64,000 nt of DNA from Palsa-870 sp039935415 (GTDB taxonomy: Bacteria; Chloroflexota; Dormibacteria; Dormibacterales; Dormibacteraceae). The stretch's first letter is position 1. Each line of letters opens with the position of its first letter. The stretch spans positions 1 through 64,000 of the forward strand of contig JBDTKH010000035.1 of NCBI GenBank assembly GCA_039935415.1, read 5' to 3'. The notes beneath the pieces are model-generated. The model made no database searches. It was given only the letters and a program-made list of their open reading frames with translations, and was not told the origin of the DNA. Positions 18,858 through 26,782 of the stretch are shown here, piece by piece. The position numbers and the translations under genes are program-made.

Positions 18858-19628
18858 CTAGATCACCTTCGCTTCGGCCAGGACCTGCATGATGCGGTCG
18901 ATCGCCGTGCCATCGAACTCGATCACCACGCCCGCCTTGCGGGTCTCGGCGTCGGTGACGCCCTCGATCGTCTCGGCGGACTCCCCGCGCTCGATACCGA
19001 GGTCGCCAAGCCCGACCTGCTTGATCTCCTTCGAGCGCGCGGCCATGATCCCTTTGAGCGACGCGTAGCGCGGCTCGGCGATGGCCGCGGTCACGGTGAT
19101 GAGCGCGGGCGTCGCGGCTTCGAGGACCTGGTATCCGTCCGCCGTCTGGCGGTGAACCTTGACGTTCGTGCCGTCGACCTCGACTTTCTTCGCCACGGTC
19201 AGCTGAGGCATGCCCAGCAGCTCGGCGAGCATCGGCGGCACCATGCCGGTGCTGCCGTCGTACGACTCGGTGCCACAGATCACCAGGTCTGGTGCCTCCG
19301 GCTTGATCGCGGCGGCCAGGGCCTTCGCGGTCAGCAGCGCATCGGCACCGGCCAGTTGCGGATCGGTGATCAGGATGCCGCGGTCGGCGCCCATCGAGAG
19401 CCCCTTGCGGATGGCGTCCCTGGCGCGCTCGGGGCCCATCGAGACGAGGATCACCTCGCCGCCATGCGCCTCCTTCAGCTGGAGAGCCTCCTCGACCCCG
19501 CACTCGTCGCCGGGATCGAGCACGACCTCCTTCTCGCGGGAGATCGTGTTGTCGGCCTCCAGGGCAAAGGTGGAGTTGGGATCTGGGACCTGCTTTACCG
19601 TGACGACGATTTTCAAAGCGCTCGTCAA
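18858..19628 (-). CDS. etfB: electron transfer flavoprotein, beta subunit
   Basis: A 256-aa partner of EtfA that binds AMP. Signatures: IVVTVKQVPDPNS, LDPGDECGVEEALQLKE, MGADRGILITD, and the family pattern ATPALITVTAAIAEPRYASLKGIMAARSK. Two TTG starts are possible. The one at 19628 directly follows the mobA stop; the one at 19616 gives the more usual MKIVVTVKQ. The gene sits between mobA and etfA in a tight operon. Confidence 0.95.
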   Translation of the reverse strand: MTSALKIVVTVKQVPDPNSTFALEADNTISREKEVVLDPGDECGVEEALQLKEAHGGEVILVSMGPERARDAIRKGLSMGADRGILITDPQLAGADALLTAKALAAAIKPEAPDLVICGTESYDGSTGMVPPMLAELLGMPQLTVAKKVEVDGTNVKVHRQTADGYQVLEAATPALITVTAAIAEPRYASLKGIMAARSKEIKQVGLGDLGIERGESAETIEGVTDAETRKAGVVIEFDGTAIDRIMQVLAEAKVI

Positions 19629-20216
19629 TTATCGCTGCGCCGAAAACTCGGCATTGAAGCGCTCGAGATCGGCGGGCGTATTCAGGCTGCGAAAGACGTC
19701 GGGGTCGAGCCCCTCGAGCCAGGTGACCTCGAGCTCGCCGGCGATGTCAGCCGTCCGAAGCCGGCCGGCGTCGAGCGCATTCGTGATCGCCGGCAGGGCC
19801 GAGCGGCTGTAGGCGCCGCATACGGGCTCGGGGCGACCGTCGATGCGTGGAATGGCCGCATCGACCCCGCGCGCGGCGCTGACCGCGATCTGCGCCACCT
19901 CGGGCGTCACGTAGGGCATGTCGCAGGCCACCGCGAACACGACGTCGTGCCTGGCCACCGCCAGGCCCGCTTCCAGGCCCGCGAGCGGGCCCGCGGAAGG
20001 CTTGCGGTCGAACACGATCCGGTAGGGCAGCGGCTCGTCGAACTGCTCCGGCCTCGCGAAGGAGACGATCACCTCCGAGAACGCCGGTGCGAGCCGCTCC
20101 ACCACGTGGCGCAGCAGGTTGGTGTCGCCGACCTGGAGCCAGGCCTTGGGGCGGCCCATGCGGCGGCTCTCGCCACCCGCCAGCACGAGCAAGGTCGCCT
20201 GCACGACCATAATCAT
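19629..20216 (-). CDS. mobA: molybdenum cofactor guanylyltransferase
   Basis: About 195 aa. It adds GMP to molybdopterin in the cytosol. N-terminal nucleotide motif LVLAGGESRRMGRPKAWL, then FDRKPSAGPLAGLEAGL and ACDMPYVTPEVA with the metal-binding Asp, followed by RPEPVCGAYS. I prefer an ATG at 20216 or 20210; one at 20234 would overlap the divergent amidohydrolase more deeply. The stop abuts the TTG of etfB, so it heads the etf operon. Confidence 0.88.
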   Translation of the reverse strand: MIMVVQATLLVLAGGESRRMGRPKAWLQVGDTNLLRHVVERLAPAFSEVIVSFARPEQFDEPLPYRIVFDRKPSAGPLAGLEAGLAVARHDVVFAVACDMPYVTPEVAQIAVSAARGVDAAIPRIDGRPEPVCGAYSRSALPAITNALDAGRLRTADIAGELEVTWLEGLDPDVFRSLNTPADLERFNAEFSAQR

Positions 20217-21066
20217 GGCCACCGTGAGAGCCATCGATTTTCACGTTCACCTGCCCACGCCCGAGTGGCTCGACGCCTCGATGCGTGGCTACGTCGAGGC
20301 GGCGGAGGCCTACTTCCGCTCCAAGGTGGTCCGGCGCTCGCTCGAGGAGCTGGCGCGGGAGTACGAGGAGCTCGACGTGCTCGCGGTGCTGCTCGCGTGG
20401 GACGCGGAGACCGCGACGGGCCGGCCACGAGTGCCCAACGAGCTCGTCGCGCAGGCGTGCCACAACCACCCGAAGGCCTTCACGGGATTTGGCAGCGTCG
20501 ACCCGCTGAAGGGCGAGAAAGCGGTCGAGGAGCTTGACCGCATCGCTGAGCTCGGGCTCAAGGGCGTCAAGCTGCACCCGTCGCTGCAGGCCTTCGCTCC
20601 CGACGACGAGCGCCACTGGCCGCTGTACGAGCGCTGCGAGGAGCTCGGCCTGATCATCCTGTTTCACACCGGGACGAGCGGGATCGGGGCGGGCCAGCCG
20701 GGCGGGCAGGGCATCCGGCTCGACTACGCCCGGCCGATCCGGCTCGACGCGGTCGCGGCATCATTCCCCGACCTGAAGATCATCGCCGCGCACTTCGGCT
20801 ACCCGTGGCACCTCGAGCTGCTGGCGATGGCGCTGCACAAGACGAACCTCTACATCGACATCTCCGGCTGGGCGCCGCGCTACATCCCGACCGAGGTGAT
20901 GCGCGACATGAAGGGCCGGCTGCAGGACCAGTTCGTGTTCGGCAGCGACTATCCGTTCATCCAGCCAAAGCGGTGTCTTGACGAGCTCGCAACCCTCGAC
21001 CTGCCCGAAGCCGTGCTTCAGAAAGTGCTGCTCGGCAACGGCAAGAAGCTGCTCGGGCTGTCGTAG
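20215..21066 (+). CDS. amidohydrolase family (ACMSD-like) metal-dependent hydrolase
   Basis: A 283-aa TIM-barrel hydrolase or decarboxylase. Metal ligands are visible: HVH in IDFHVHLP, the region KGVKLHPSLQ, His in ILFHTGTSG, His in IIAAHFGYPW, and Asp in FGSDYPF. The C-terminal GNGKKLLGLS is the family ending. ATG 20215 or GTG 20224 both fit. It is divergent from mobA with overlapping 5' ends. Its 3' end overlaps the convergent TadG-like gene by 49 bases. Substrate unknown. Confidence 0.87.
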   Translation: MATVRAIDFHVHLPTPEWLDASMRGYVEAAEAYFRSKVVRRSLEELAREYEELDVLAVLLAWDAETATGRPRVPNELVAQACHNHPKAFTGFGSVDPLKGEKAVEELDRIAELGLKGVKLHPSLQAFAPDDERHWPLYERCEELGLIILFHTGTSGIGAGQPGGQGIRLDYARPIRLDAVAASFPDLKIIAAHFGYPWHLELLAMALHKTNLYIDISGWAPRYIPTEVMRDMKGRLQDQFVFGSDYPFIQPKRCLDELATLDLPEAVLQKVLLGNGKKLLGLS

Positions 21067-21461
21067 CCGGCGACCAGCCGCGCCGTGGCACGCGCGCGCA
21101 GGGTTATCGGACCGGACAGGAGGCTGAACGGCATGGTCAACGATTCGCTAGTGACCAGCTTGACGTCGACTCCGCTTACCGAAGCCGTATCGACTACGGC
21201 GCCAGGCTCTTCATCAGTTAACGCCTTCGATGCCACTAGCTTCGCCGCGGTTGTGTCGAGCGCAAGCCCACCCCCCGACCGAATCGCATCGATGTTCAGC
21301 TGCTGCGCCGCCGTCTCGGCTGCCTCGGCGGTCGCGGCTTGCAGTCCTGCCGCGCGCAGCGCTACGACCGCCGCATCCACCGAGTAGGCGGCAACGGGGA
21401 GCAAGACTACGGGCAGGGCGACAGCGAAGAACGCGAGGACCTGGCCGCGCTCGAGTCTCAT
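21018..21461 (-). CDS. TadG/TadE-like pilus-associated protein
   Basis: A 147-aa protein with a prepilin-like N-terminus (MRLERGQVLAFFAVALPVVLLPVAAYSVDAAV): Arg/Gly-Gln followed by one hydrophobic helix, then an Ala/Thr-rich extracellular part. It is last of three similar TadE/TadG-like minor pilin genes. The ATG lies in an ATGA overlap with the preceding gene. Its C-terminal 16 codons overlap the end of the convergent amidohydrolase gene. Confidence 0.7.
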   Translation of the reverse strand: MRLERGQVLAFFAVALPVVLLPVAAYSVDAAVVALRAAGLQAATAEAAETAAQQLNIDAIRSGGGLALDTTAAKLVASKALTDEEPGAVVDTASVSGVDVKLVTSESLTMPFSLLSGPITLRARATARLVAGYDSPSSFLPLPSSTF

Positions 21462-21859
21462 TGCTGGAGCGCGTGAGTGCGCCAGGCTTCGAGCGGAATC
21501 TCGACCCGCGAATCGAGGGTCAGCCTGCCTGGCACGACCATCGCTGCCCACGAAAGGTCGATGAGACCCGTCGCGGAGGCCACCACCCGGTCCGCGCGGT
21601 TGAAGCCCCCGAAAGTGATGCGCAGCGTTGCGGACCGAAGCGGGTAGGCAGCGACCGTGGAAGCGAAACTGTCCTGGGCGGCGCGCTCGGCGCTGATCGG
21701 GTCTGGAGCGCGAGCAGCTTCGTCGGCAGCGGCCCGCGTAGCGGCTTCGAGCCCCGCGCGTGCGTCCACGATTTCCACAATGGCTGCGGCGCCGAGCGTG
21801 AGCAGCACGATGACGGGCGCGCACACCGCCAGCTCGACGAGCGACTGGCCGCGACTCAC
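21458..21859 (-). CDS. TadE-like minor pilin
   Basis: A 133-aa protein starting RGQSLVELAVCAPVIVLLTLGAAAIVEIVDARAGLEAATR, which is the TadE signature: a short basic leader, Glu five residues into the hydrophobic helix, then a soluble domain. It probably anchors in the membrane and takes part in Flp pilus assembly. GTG start in a GTGA overlap. Confidence 0.8.
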   Translation of the reverse strand: MSRGQSLVELAVCAPVIVLLTLGAAAIVEIVDARAGLEAATRAAADEAARAPDPISAERAAQDSFASTVAAYPLRSATLRITFGGFNRADRVVASATGLIDLSWAAMVVPGRLTLDSRVEIPLEAWRTHALQQ

Positions 21860-22266
21860 ACAAAGATCTCCTTCTTCAGAACGACGTGCGCGCGCAGCGG
21901 AAGATCGCGCCCAGGAACGACCGGGACCAATGAGGGCACTGAGCCGCCGACATCGACCTGGACTGACCCACCCAGGTCTGTCGCGCACACCCAAACGGAT
22001 GGTGGTGTGCCGCCCTGTCCCGGACACCAAGGGCCCGCCCGGGCGCCGACGAGGCTCGGGCCGAGGGCCCGGAGGGTGACGATCACGGCGACCTGTGGGT
22101 CTGAGCCGGCCACAGAGGCCGCGCGGGCGCCGGCAAGCGCGGCGGAGCGGGCGGCAAACGACTCCGAGCCCCAAACAGAGAGCTCCACACAGCCGAGAAC
22201 GAGCAGGAGGGCGACCGGCCACGCGAGCGCGAACTCGATGATCGCGGCGCCCTTGAGGTGCTTCAC
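21856..22266 (-). CDS. TadE-like minor pilin
   Basis: A 136-aa protein with a TadE-type N-terminus (KGAAIIEFALAWPVALLLVLGCVELSVWG) and one TM helix. A following Pro/Gly-rich soluble part contains two Cys residues (WCPGQGG and WVCATD) that could form a disulfide outside the cell. GTG start in a GTGA overlap with the TadC-like gene. Confidence 0.78.
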   Translation of the reverse strand: MKHLKGAAIIEFALAWPVALLLVLGCVELSVWGSESFAARSAALAGARAASVAGSDPQVAVIVTLRALGPSLVGARAGPWCPGQGGTPPSVWVCATDLGGSVQVDVGGSVPSLVPVVPGRDLPLRAHVVLKKEIFV

Positions 22267-23066
22267 CGCAGGCTGCCCTGTAGGACGGAAACGGCCGGGA
22301 ACATGAGCACGCCGAGGAATGGCAGCAACACCGCGACCGCCGACGGCAGCAGCACGTTGTTCAGCGCACGGCGGCTCTGCGCGATCAGCTCCCGGCGCTG
22401 CGCGCGCCGCAGGTCGGTGGCAAGCGCCCGGACCCCCTGGCTTGCCGCTGTGCCGTAGTCGCGACTGGCCGCCAGGATCGTGGCGAGGCTGCCAAGGGCT
22501 GCGAGGTCGACCGCCTCCGAGTACTCGATCAGACGCGACTCGAAGGACGCTGATCCGGTGACCTGTGAGGCGATGAGCATCCGCCGCAGGTCGTGCGCCA
22601 GCTCGCTCTCAACCTGCACGCTCACGGATCCAAGTGCCGCGAGGGGGCTGCCTCCAGCGCTCAGCTCGAGCGTGAACAGCTCGAGCAGCGGCACCAGCTC
22701 GGCTGAAAAGCGTCGGCGGCGACGCACGATCGACGAGTTGAGGACGATAAGACAGACTGCACAGCCCACGACGAATGCCGGAAGAGTCAGCGCCGGCGAC
22801 GCGGCGCCGGCGAGCACCGCGAGCGAGAGCGCAAAGGCGGCGGCAAGAACCGCAACCCGCTCCGGGCCCTGGTTCCAACCCGCCCGCGCGACCATGCGAG
22901 CCCACCGGCGGCGAGCCAGCGCCACGTGCGGCCTCTCGACGAGCTCGGCTTTCAGTCGGCGCGTCCACGCGGCCGCGCTCGGGCCTTGCCGCCCAACGGC
23001 GAGCAGCGACGCGCTGCACAGCGCTCCCGCCCCGATGGATCCGAGCGCGACCAGCGCTTCAGGCAT
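22263..23066 (-). CDS. TadC-like pilus assembly membrane protein
   Basis: A 267-aa type II secretion F-domain protein. Hydrophobic segments occur at residues about 5-25, 70-110 and 235-260. The central cytoplasmic domain reads ELVPLLELFTLELSAGGSPLAALGSV and ASQGVRALATDLRRAQRRELIAQSRRALNNVLLPSAVAVLLPFLGVL. With the TadB-like protein it forms the inner-membrane platform of Flp pili. It overlaps the tadB stop by eight bases. Confidence 0.85.
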   Translation of the reverse strand: MPEALVALGSIGAGALCSASLLAVGRQGPSAAAWTRRLKAELVERPHVALARRRWARMVARAGWNQGPERVAVLAAAFALSLAVLAGAASPALTLPAFVVGCAVCLIVLNSSIVRRRRRFSAELVPLLELFTLELSAGGSPLAALGSVSVQVESELAHDLRRMLIASQVTGSASFESRLIEYSEAVDLAALGSLATILAASRDYGTAASQGVRALATDLRRAQRRELIAQSRRALNNVLLPSAVAVLLPFLGVLMFPAVSVLQGSLR

Positions 23067-23943
23067 CGCTGAGCCGCACGCGTTGAAGACCGGGCAACCG
23101 CAGCAGCCGCCTCATCCAGACGTAGCCGCCCGCCATGACGGCGAGCATCGCCATCAGGAATGCCTCCCCGGCGGGCTTACGGAAAGCGTCCAGGTACGGA
23201 GAGTGCAGTGTCGAGAGGATGACGAGGAACGCGATCGGGAGCGCGACGATGATGGTCGATGCGGAGCGGGCCTGCGCCTGCAGGGCGCGCGCTTCGCGCT
23301 CGACCTCCTGCGCCGCGCTGACCGACGTCTCGAGATCCGCGAAGAGCGGAACGAGCTCTCCACCTCCGGGGCGCTGGATCAAGACCGCTGCGGCGAGCAT
23401 GTCGAAGAGCGGCTCGCCGACCCGCTGGCGCGCCTCCTTCCAAGCCTGCCGCCGGCCGACCGACCTTGCCGCGATGAGGCGGAACTCCGGCCGCAGGGCG
23501 ATCGGTCCGCGCTCCGCGAGCACCGCGATCGCCTGGTTGACACTCGTGGCGCCGGTTTCCAGGAGCTGCCTCAGCATCCGCGTCGCCTCGAGGACGGAAT
23601 CCTGGCGTATGACCTGCAGCCCCCGAGATCGAGAGCGGACCACTGCTCGCACCATCGACGCCCCTCCCGCCGCCGCTGGAATCGCCAGCACCGGCAGGCC
23701 CGTCACGGACGCCGCGCTGATCGCGCATGCCAGCGCACCGGCGCACTGCACCAGGAGGTAGGTCAGCCCGTCGAGCCATGACCACCCGGCGGCGCGAGCC
23801 AACCCTGCCTCGTGGCTCCACCATCGACGCAGCCAACCCTTGATCCAACCTGGCAGGGTCGGAGTCGTGCCTGCCGAACCAACGGCCAGGACCGCCGCCA
23901 TCATCCCCAGGCCGGCACCGGTCGCCGCGACGGCTTCAATCAT
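23059..23943 (-). CDS. TadB-like pilus assembly membrane protein
   Basis: A 294-aa second F-domain platform protein. The T2SSF domain is visible: MLRQLLETGATSVNQAIAVLAERGP, VGEPLFDMLAAAVLIQRPGGGELVPLFADLETSVSAAQEVEREARALQAQARSAS, with TM segments at the start, middle and C-terminus. ATG 23943 overlaps the end of the ATPase gene; the upstream ATG (24030) would put 29 out-of-family residues before it. Confidence 0.85.
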   Translation of the reverse strand: MIEAVAATGAGLGMMAAVLAVGSAGTTPTLPGWIKGWLRRWWSHEAGLARAAGWSWLDGLTYLLVQCAGALACAISAASVTGLPVLAIPAAAGGASMVRAVVRSRSRGLQVIRQDSVLEATRMLRQLLETGATSVNQAIAVLAERGPIALRPEFRLIAARSVGRRQAWKEARQRVGEPLFDMLAAAVLIQRPGGGELVPLFADLETSVSAAQEVEREARALQAQARSASTIIVALPIAFLVILSTLHSPYLDAFRKPAGEAFLMAMLAVMAGGYVWMRRLLRLPGLQRVRLSDA

Positions 23944-25225
23944 CGAAACCGTCGAGAATCCGAGCCGGATCGCATACCTGCGCCAGCTTCGACCACACAC
24001 GCTCGGGCATGGCGGCGGGTGAGCCGACACGATGCCACCTGCCGTCGGCGCGCAACGCGACGAGCTCCTGCATCAGCGGTCGCCCATCGTCAAGCCCGGC
24101 GACACATCCCAACGAGACGAGCCTCCGTTCCCTGGCACCGCTGCCCTCGCCAGGCCGCCTCACGATGCCCGCGTGCACAACCAGGTCGACGGTATGCACC
24201 ACTTCTGCCAGCACTGCCTCGGCTCGCGGGGCTGACGGGTTGCGTAGGGCCAGGCGAACGAGTCGCGGAAGCGCCTCGCGCGGGCTGTCGGCGTGGAGCG
24301 TGCAGATCGAGCCCGGGTGCCCGGTGTTCATGGCATCCAGAAGGTCGAGCGCCTCGCCGCCTCTGACCTCGCCGATGATGATCCGGTCGGGAGACATCCG
24401 CAGGGCCTCGTGGACGAGCATCTGGATGGTGATCGCGCCTCTTCCCTCTGTGTTCGACGGCCGGCCTTCGAGCGCGATGCAGTCCTCGAGCTCTCGCCAC
24501 AGGTGCAGCTCGGCCTGGTCTTCGATGGTGACGACGCGGTCGTCCGGCCCGATCAGGCGGGCGAGGACTCGCATGAAGGTCGTCTTGCCAGCGCCGGCGC
24601 CGCCCGAGACGAGGATGTTCAGGCGTCCCGCGACCGCAGCCTCGAGCAAGCCGATCAGCGCGCCAGGCAGAAAGCCCGCCGCCTCGAGGGCGCCCAGGTC
24701 GGCGAACCTGGCGGGCGGGTGCTTGCGAATCGTCACGCTCATCGGCCACGCCGGCGGCGAGAGAGCCGCGTGCAGCCGGCTGCCTTCGGGCAGGGTCATC
24801 GTGACCGTCGGGCTGGCACGATCCAGCCGCGCGCTAGGCGTGCCGTCCGTGTACCAGTGAACCAGCTCGACCAGGGCGTCCTCGTCGTCGAACGGCGGTG
24901 GAACAGCCTGCCGCTCACCGGCGCGAAAGACGAAGCAGGACGCCGTTCCGTTGATGCGGACTTCTTCGACGTCAGGGTCTGCGAGGTGCTCGGCCAGCGG
25001 GCCCAGCGGTGTCACCGACGCGAAGACGCGGCGCCACAGCTCTTCCGACTCCCCGCCTCCAAGGTCATGCTCCTCGCTGACCAGGCGGCCAACCAGGTGG
25101 TAGATCCACCCCTGGTCCTCCACGCGGAGTCGCGTGCGGTCGCGGCGCGCCAGCTCGAGCGCGAGCGCCGCCTCGACGCGGGCGCGGATCGCCAACTCCA
25201 CAGCCGCAGGTGTGATCGCGCTCAT
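23936..25225 (-). CDS. tadA: TadA/CpaF-type secretion ATPase
   Basis: A 429-aa hexameric cytoplasmic ATPase powering pilus assembly. Walker A is SGGAGAGKTTF, Walker B is IIIGEVRGGEALDLLDAMNTGH, and the His-box CTLHADSPREALPRL follows. The N-terminal part VEEVRINGTASCFVF is typical for CpaF. The ATG lies in an ATGA overlap with cpaB. The family and role are clear. Confidence 0.95.
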   Translation of the reverse strand: MSAITPAAVELAIRARVEAALALELARRDRTRLRVEDQGWIYHLVGRLVSEEHDLGGGESEELWRRVFASVTPLGPLAEHLADPDVEEVRINGTASCFVFRAGERQAVPPPFDDEDALVELVHWYTDGTPSARLDRASPTVTMTLPEGSRLHAALSPPAWPMSVTIRKHPPARFADLGALEAAGFLPGALIGLLEAAVAGRLNILVSGGAGAGKTTFMRVLARLIGPDDRVVTIEDQAELHLWRELEDCIALEGRPSNTEGRGAITIQMLVHEALRMSPDRIIIGEVRGGEALDLLDAMNTGHPGSICTLHADSPREALPRLVRLALRNPSAPRAEAVLAEVVHTVDLVVHAGIVRRPGEGSGARERRLVSLGCVAGLDDGRPLMQELVALRADGRWHRVGSPAAMPERVWSKLAQVCDPARILDGFDD

Positions 25226-25842
25226 CGCTGAGTCGCGACCGCCATCGCCTGGTCCTCGGCCGAAACCGCGCCCTCTGCCCCAGTGCCGGTTCCGGGCTCC
25301 GCGATGACGGCGGTCAGCTTCATCGCGTTCGCCGCGTAAACAAATGCCGGGGCCTGCTCGGAAGACACGACGACGATCAGCCCTCCCGCAACCGCCGCAC
25401 GGACCTCTACGCCAAGCGCGAACGGGACGACCGACACGTGGTCGGCCGAGACATCGACGGCCAGCAGGTCGACCTTCGAGCCCGACACCAGCGACGGCGA
25501 GTCCTTGATGGGCACGAAGACGAGCCTCCTGTCGGTGCTTGCGTCATCGGCGCTCACGTCACCGCGCTGGATCAGCTGCCCGGACACCAGCTCGTGGGTC
25601 GCGCGAAGCCCTTCGAGCTTCACTTGATCACCGCGCGCGAAGAGCACAAGCCGCGCGCTGCCGGCGTTCACCTTCACGAGGGTGATGGCATCAGGCCCAA
25701 GCGGCGCACCGGATTGCACATCGTGCGCGGCGGCGTAGACCTCCGTCTTATCGCGGTCCGGGCTCGTGAAGATCAACAGAGCCGCGCTCACTCCACACCC
25801 GATCGCCAGCGCCAGTGCCGCCGTAAGCCAACGTCGCATCAC
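25222..25842 (-). CDS. cpaB: CpaB/RcpC-like SAF-domain pilus protein
   Basis: A 206-aa protein with an N-terminal TM helix (LTAALALAIGCGVSAALLIF), then a SAF domain (EVYAAAHDVQSGAPLGPDAITLV) and a C-terminal domain LVFVPIKDSPSLVSGSKVDLLAVD. It is usually a periplasmic or cell-wall partner of Tad machinery. It is first in the operon, and the AT-rich stretch upstream (25843-25925) is its likely promoter region. No flp pilin, prepilin peptidase, TadZ or secretin gene is seen nearby. Confidence 0.82.
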   Translation of the reverse strand: MMRRWLTAALALAIGCGVSAALLIFTSPDRDKTEVYAAAHDVQSGAPLGPDAITLVKVNAGSARLVLFARGDQVKLEGLRATHELVSGQLIQRGDVSADDASTDRRLVFVPIKDSPSLVSGSKVDLLAVDVSADHVSVVPFALGVEVRAAVAGGLIVVVSSEQAPAFVYAANAMKLTAVIAEPGTGTGAEGAVSAEDQAMAVATQR

Positions 25843-25915
25843 GACGCGACCTTATGGCCAGCGCGTCACGGGGACAATCCAGCTTGTTAAGAAGAAGTAG
25901 CTTGTAAACTTATAC

Positions 25916-25943
25916 TTGACAAACGATTTGGGATGGCTATGGT
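25916..25943 (+). promoter_or_regulatory. sigma-70-type promoter, leaderless
   Basis: TTGACA (25916-25921), 16-base spacer, TATGGT (25938-25943). The ATG at 25951 begins about seven bases after the -10, so the transcript probably starts at or next to the start codon. The same -10 hexamer is used at the imuA promoter. Confidence 0.6.
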
Positions 25944-25950
25944 GCTGCGC

Positions 25951-26574
25951 ATGGCCGTCACCGCGACCCTGGCTCAATCAGACGAAGCCACAGAGCATCG
26001 CCGAAGATCTCTCCTCGCCGAGTCCGACGTATTGCTCGATCACGTCGAGGCGCTGCGGCTCGAAGACGAGACCGAAGCGCCTCCCCGCGTTCGCGAGGCG
26101 ATCCAATCACTGCAACTGCGGCTAGGCAGGCGAAATCCACCGCTGCCGCCGTCGACGCTGCACGCCGCGCACGACCTTGTCTTCGCGGTCCAGCAGCGGC
26201 TGATGGCGGCGAATCCGAACCACGCTCACCCGAATCGCCACGCCGGCCGACCGAGCGGTCAGCCGGTCATGACCGTGGTACGCGATGACCAAGTGTGGAA
26301 GGTGCTCACGCTGCCGGGCCCAACCAACAACGGCGCGGATGGTGAGTGGCTCGAGCTCATCAACTGCACCGTCGAGCGTGCGTGGGACAGGTGGTGCTAC
26401 GCACAGCAGCATGCCGTGCGAGCGGCCCGTGAGCGCTTCAAGGCGCGCGGCGCCGTAGCCGTCGCCCGGGCCGCGTGGATCAACTACTGGGAGCTGCTGC
26501 AGGAAGCCGAGCTGATCAGGGAGCGCTTGCGCGCTCGGCGCGGCGCAGGAAGCCTTGAAGCTCCTCGTACCTGA
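25951..26574 (+). CDS. protein of unknown function
   Basis: A 207-aa soluble, Arg/Ala-rich and mostly helical protein. I recognise no family. The middle holds PVMTVVRDDQVWKVLTLPG and LELINCTVERAWDRWCYAQQHAV; the C-terminus is a charged helix (LLQEAELIRERLRARRG). I chose ATG 25951 because a strong promoter places the transcript start there; an ATG at 25933 would lie inside the promoter. It is divergent from the Tad operon. Confidence 0.6.
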   Translation: MAVTATLAQSDEATEHRRRSLLAESDVLLDHVEALRLEDETEAPPRVREAIQSLQLRLGRRNPPLPPSTLHAAHDLVFAVQQRLMAANPNHAHPNRHAGRPSGQPVMTVVRDDQVWKVLTLPGPTNNGADGEWLELINCTVERAWDRWCYAQQHAVRAARERFKARGAVAVARAAWINYWELLQEAELIRERLRARRGAGSLEAPRT

Positions 26575-26743
26575 TCGGCGCGGCCGACGCTCGGATTCGG
26601 GCCGCGAACAGCTCGAGGAACATGCGCAGGCCGGCGTCATCGAGCAGCGTAGCCGCCTCGATCACGCCGGCGACCGCCTCATGGTGCCCTGGTTGGACGA
26701 CGCGGGCGAGCGTCTCCGCAAAGTCCGCAGGCAGCACGCCCAT
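26516..26743 (-). CDS. small hypothetical protein
   Basis: A 75-aa frame (MGVLPADFAETLARVVQPGH, then helical AGVIEAATLLDDAGLRMFLELFAARIR) has plausible composition and alternating hydrophobic residues. It overlaps the convergent unknown gene by 59 bases. There is no recognisable family. The longer frame up to 26983 runs into the 5' end of the acyl-CoA synthetase gene and is unlikely. Confidence 0.4.
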   Translation of the reverse strand: MGVLPADFAETLARVVQPGHHEAVAGVIEAATLLDDAGLRMFLELFAARIRASAAPIRYEELQGFLRRAERASAP

Positions 26744-26782
26744 GGACCGGGAGTGTAGAGCCAGGCCAACTAGAATCCTGAC

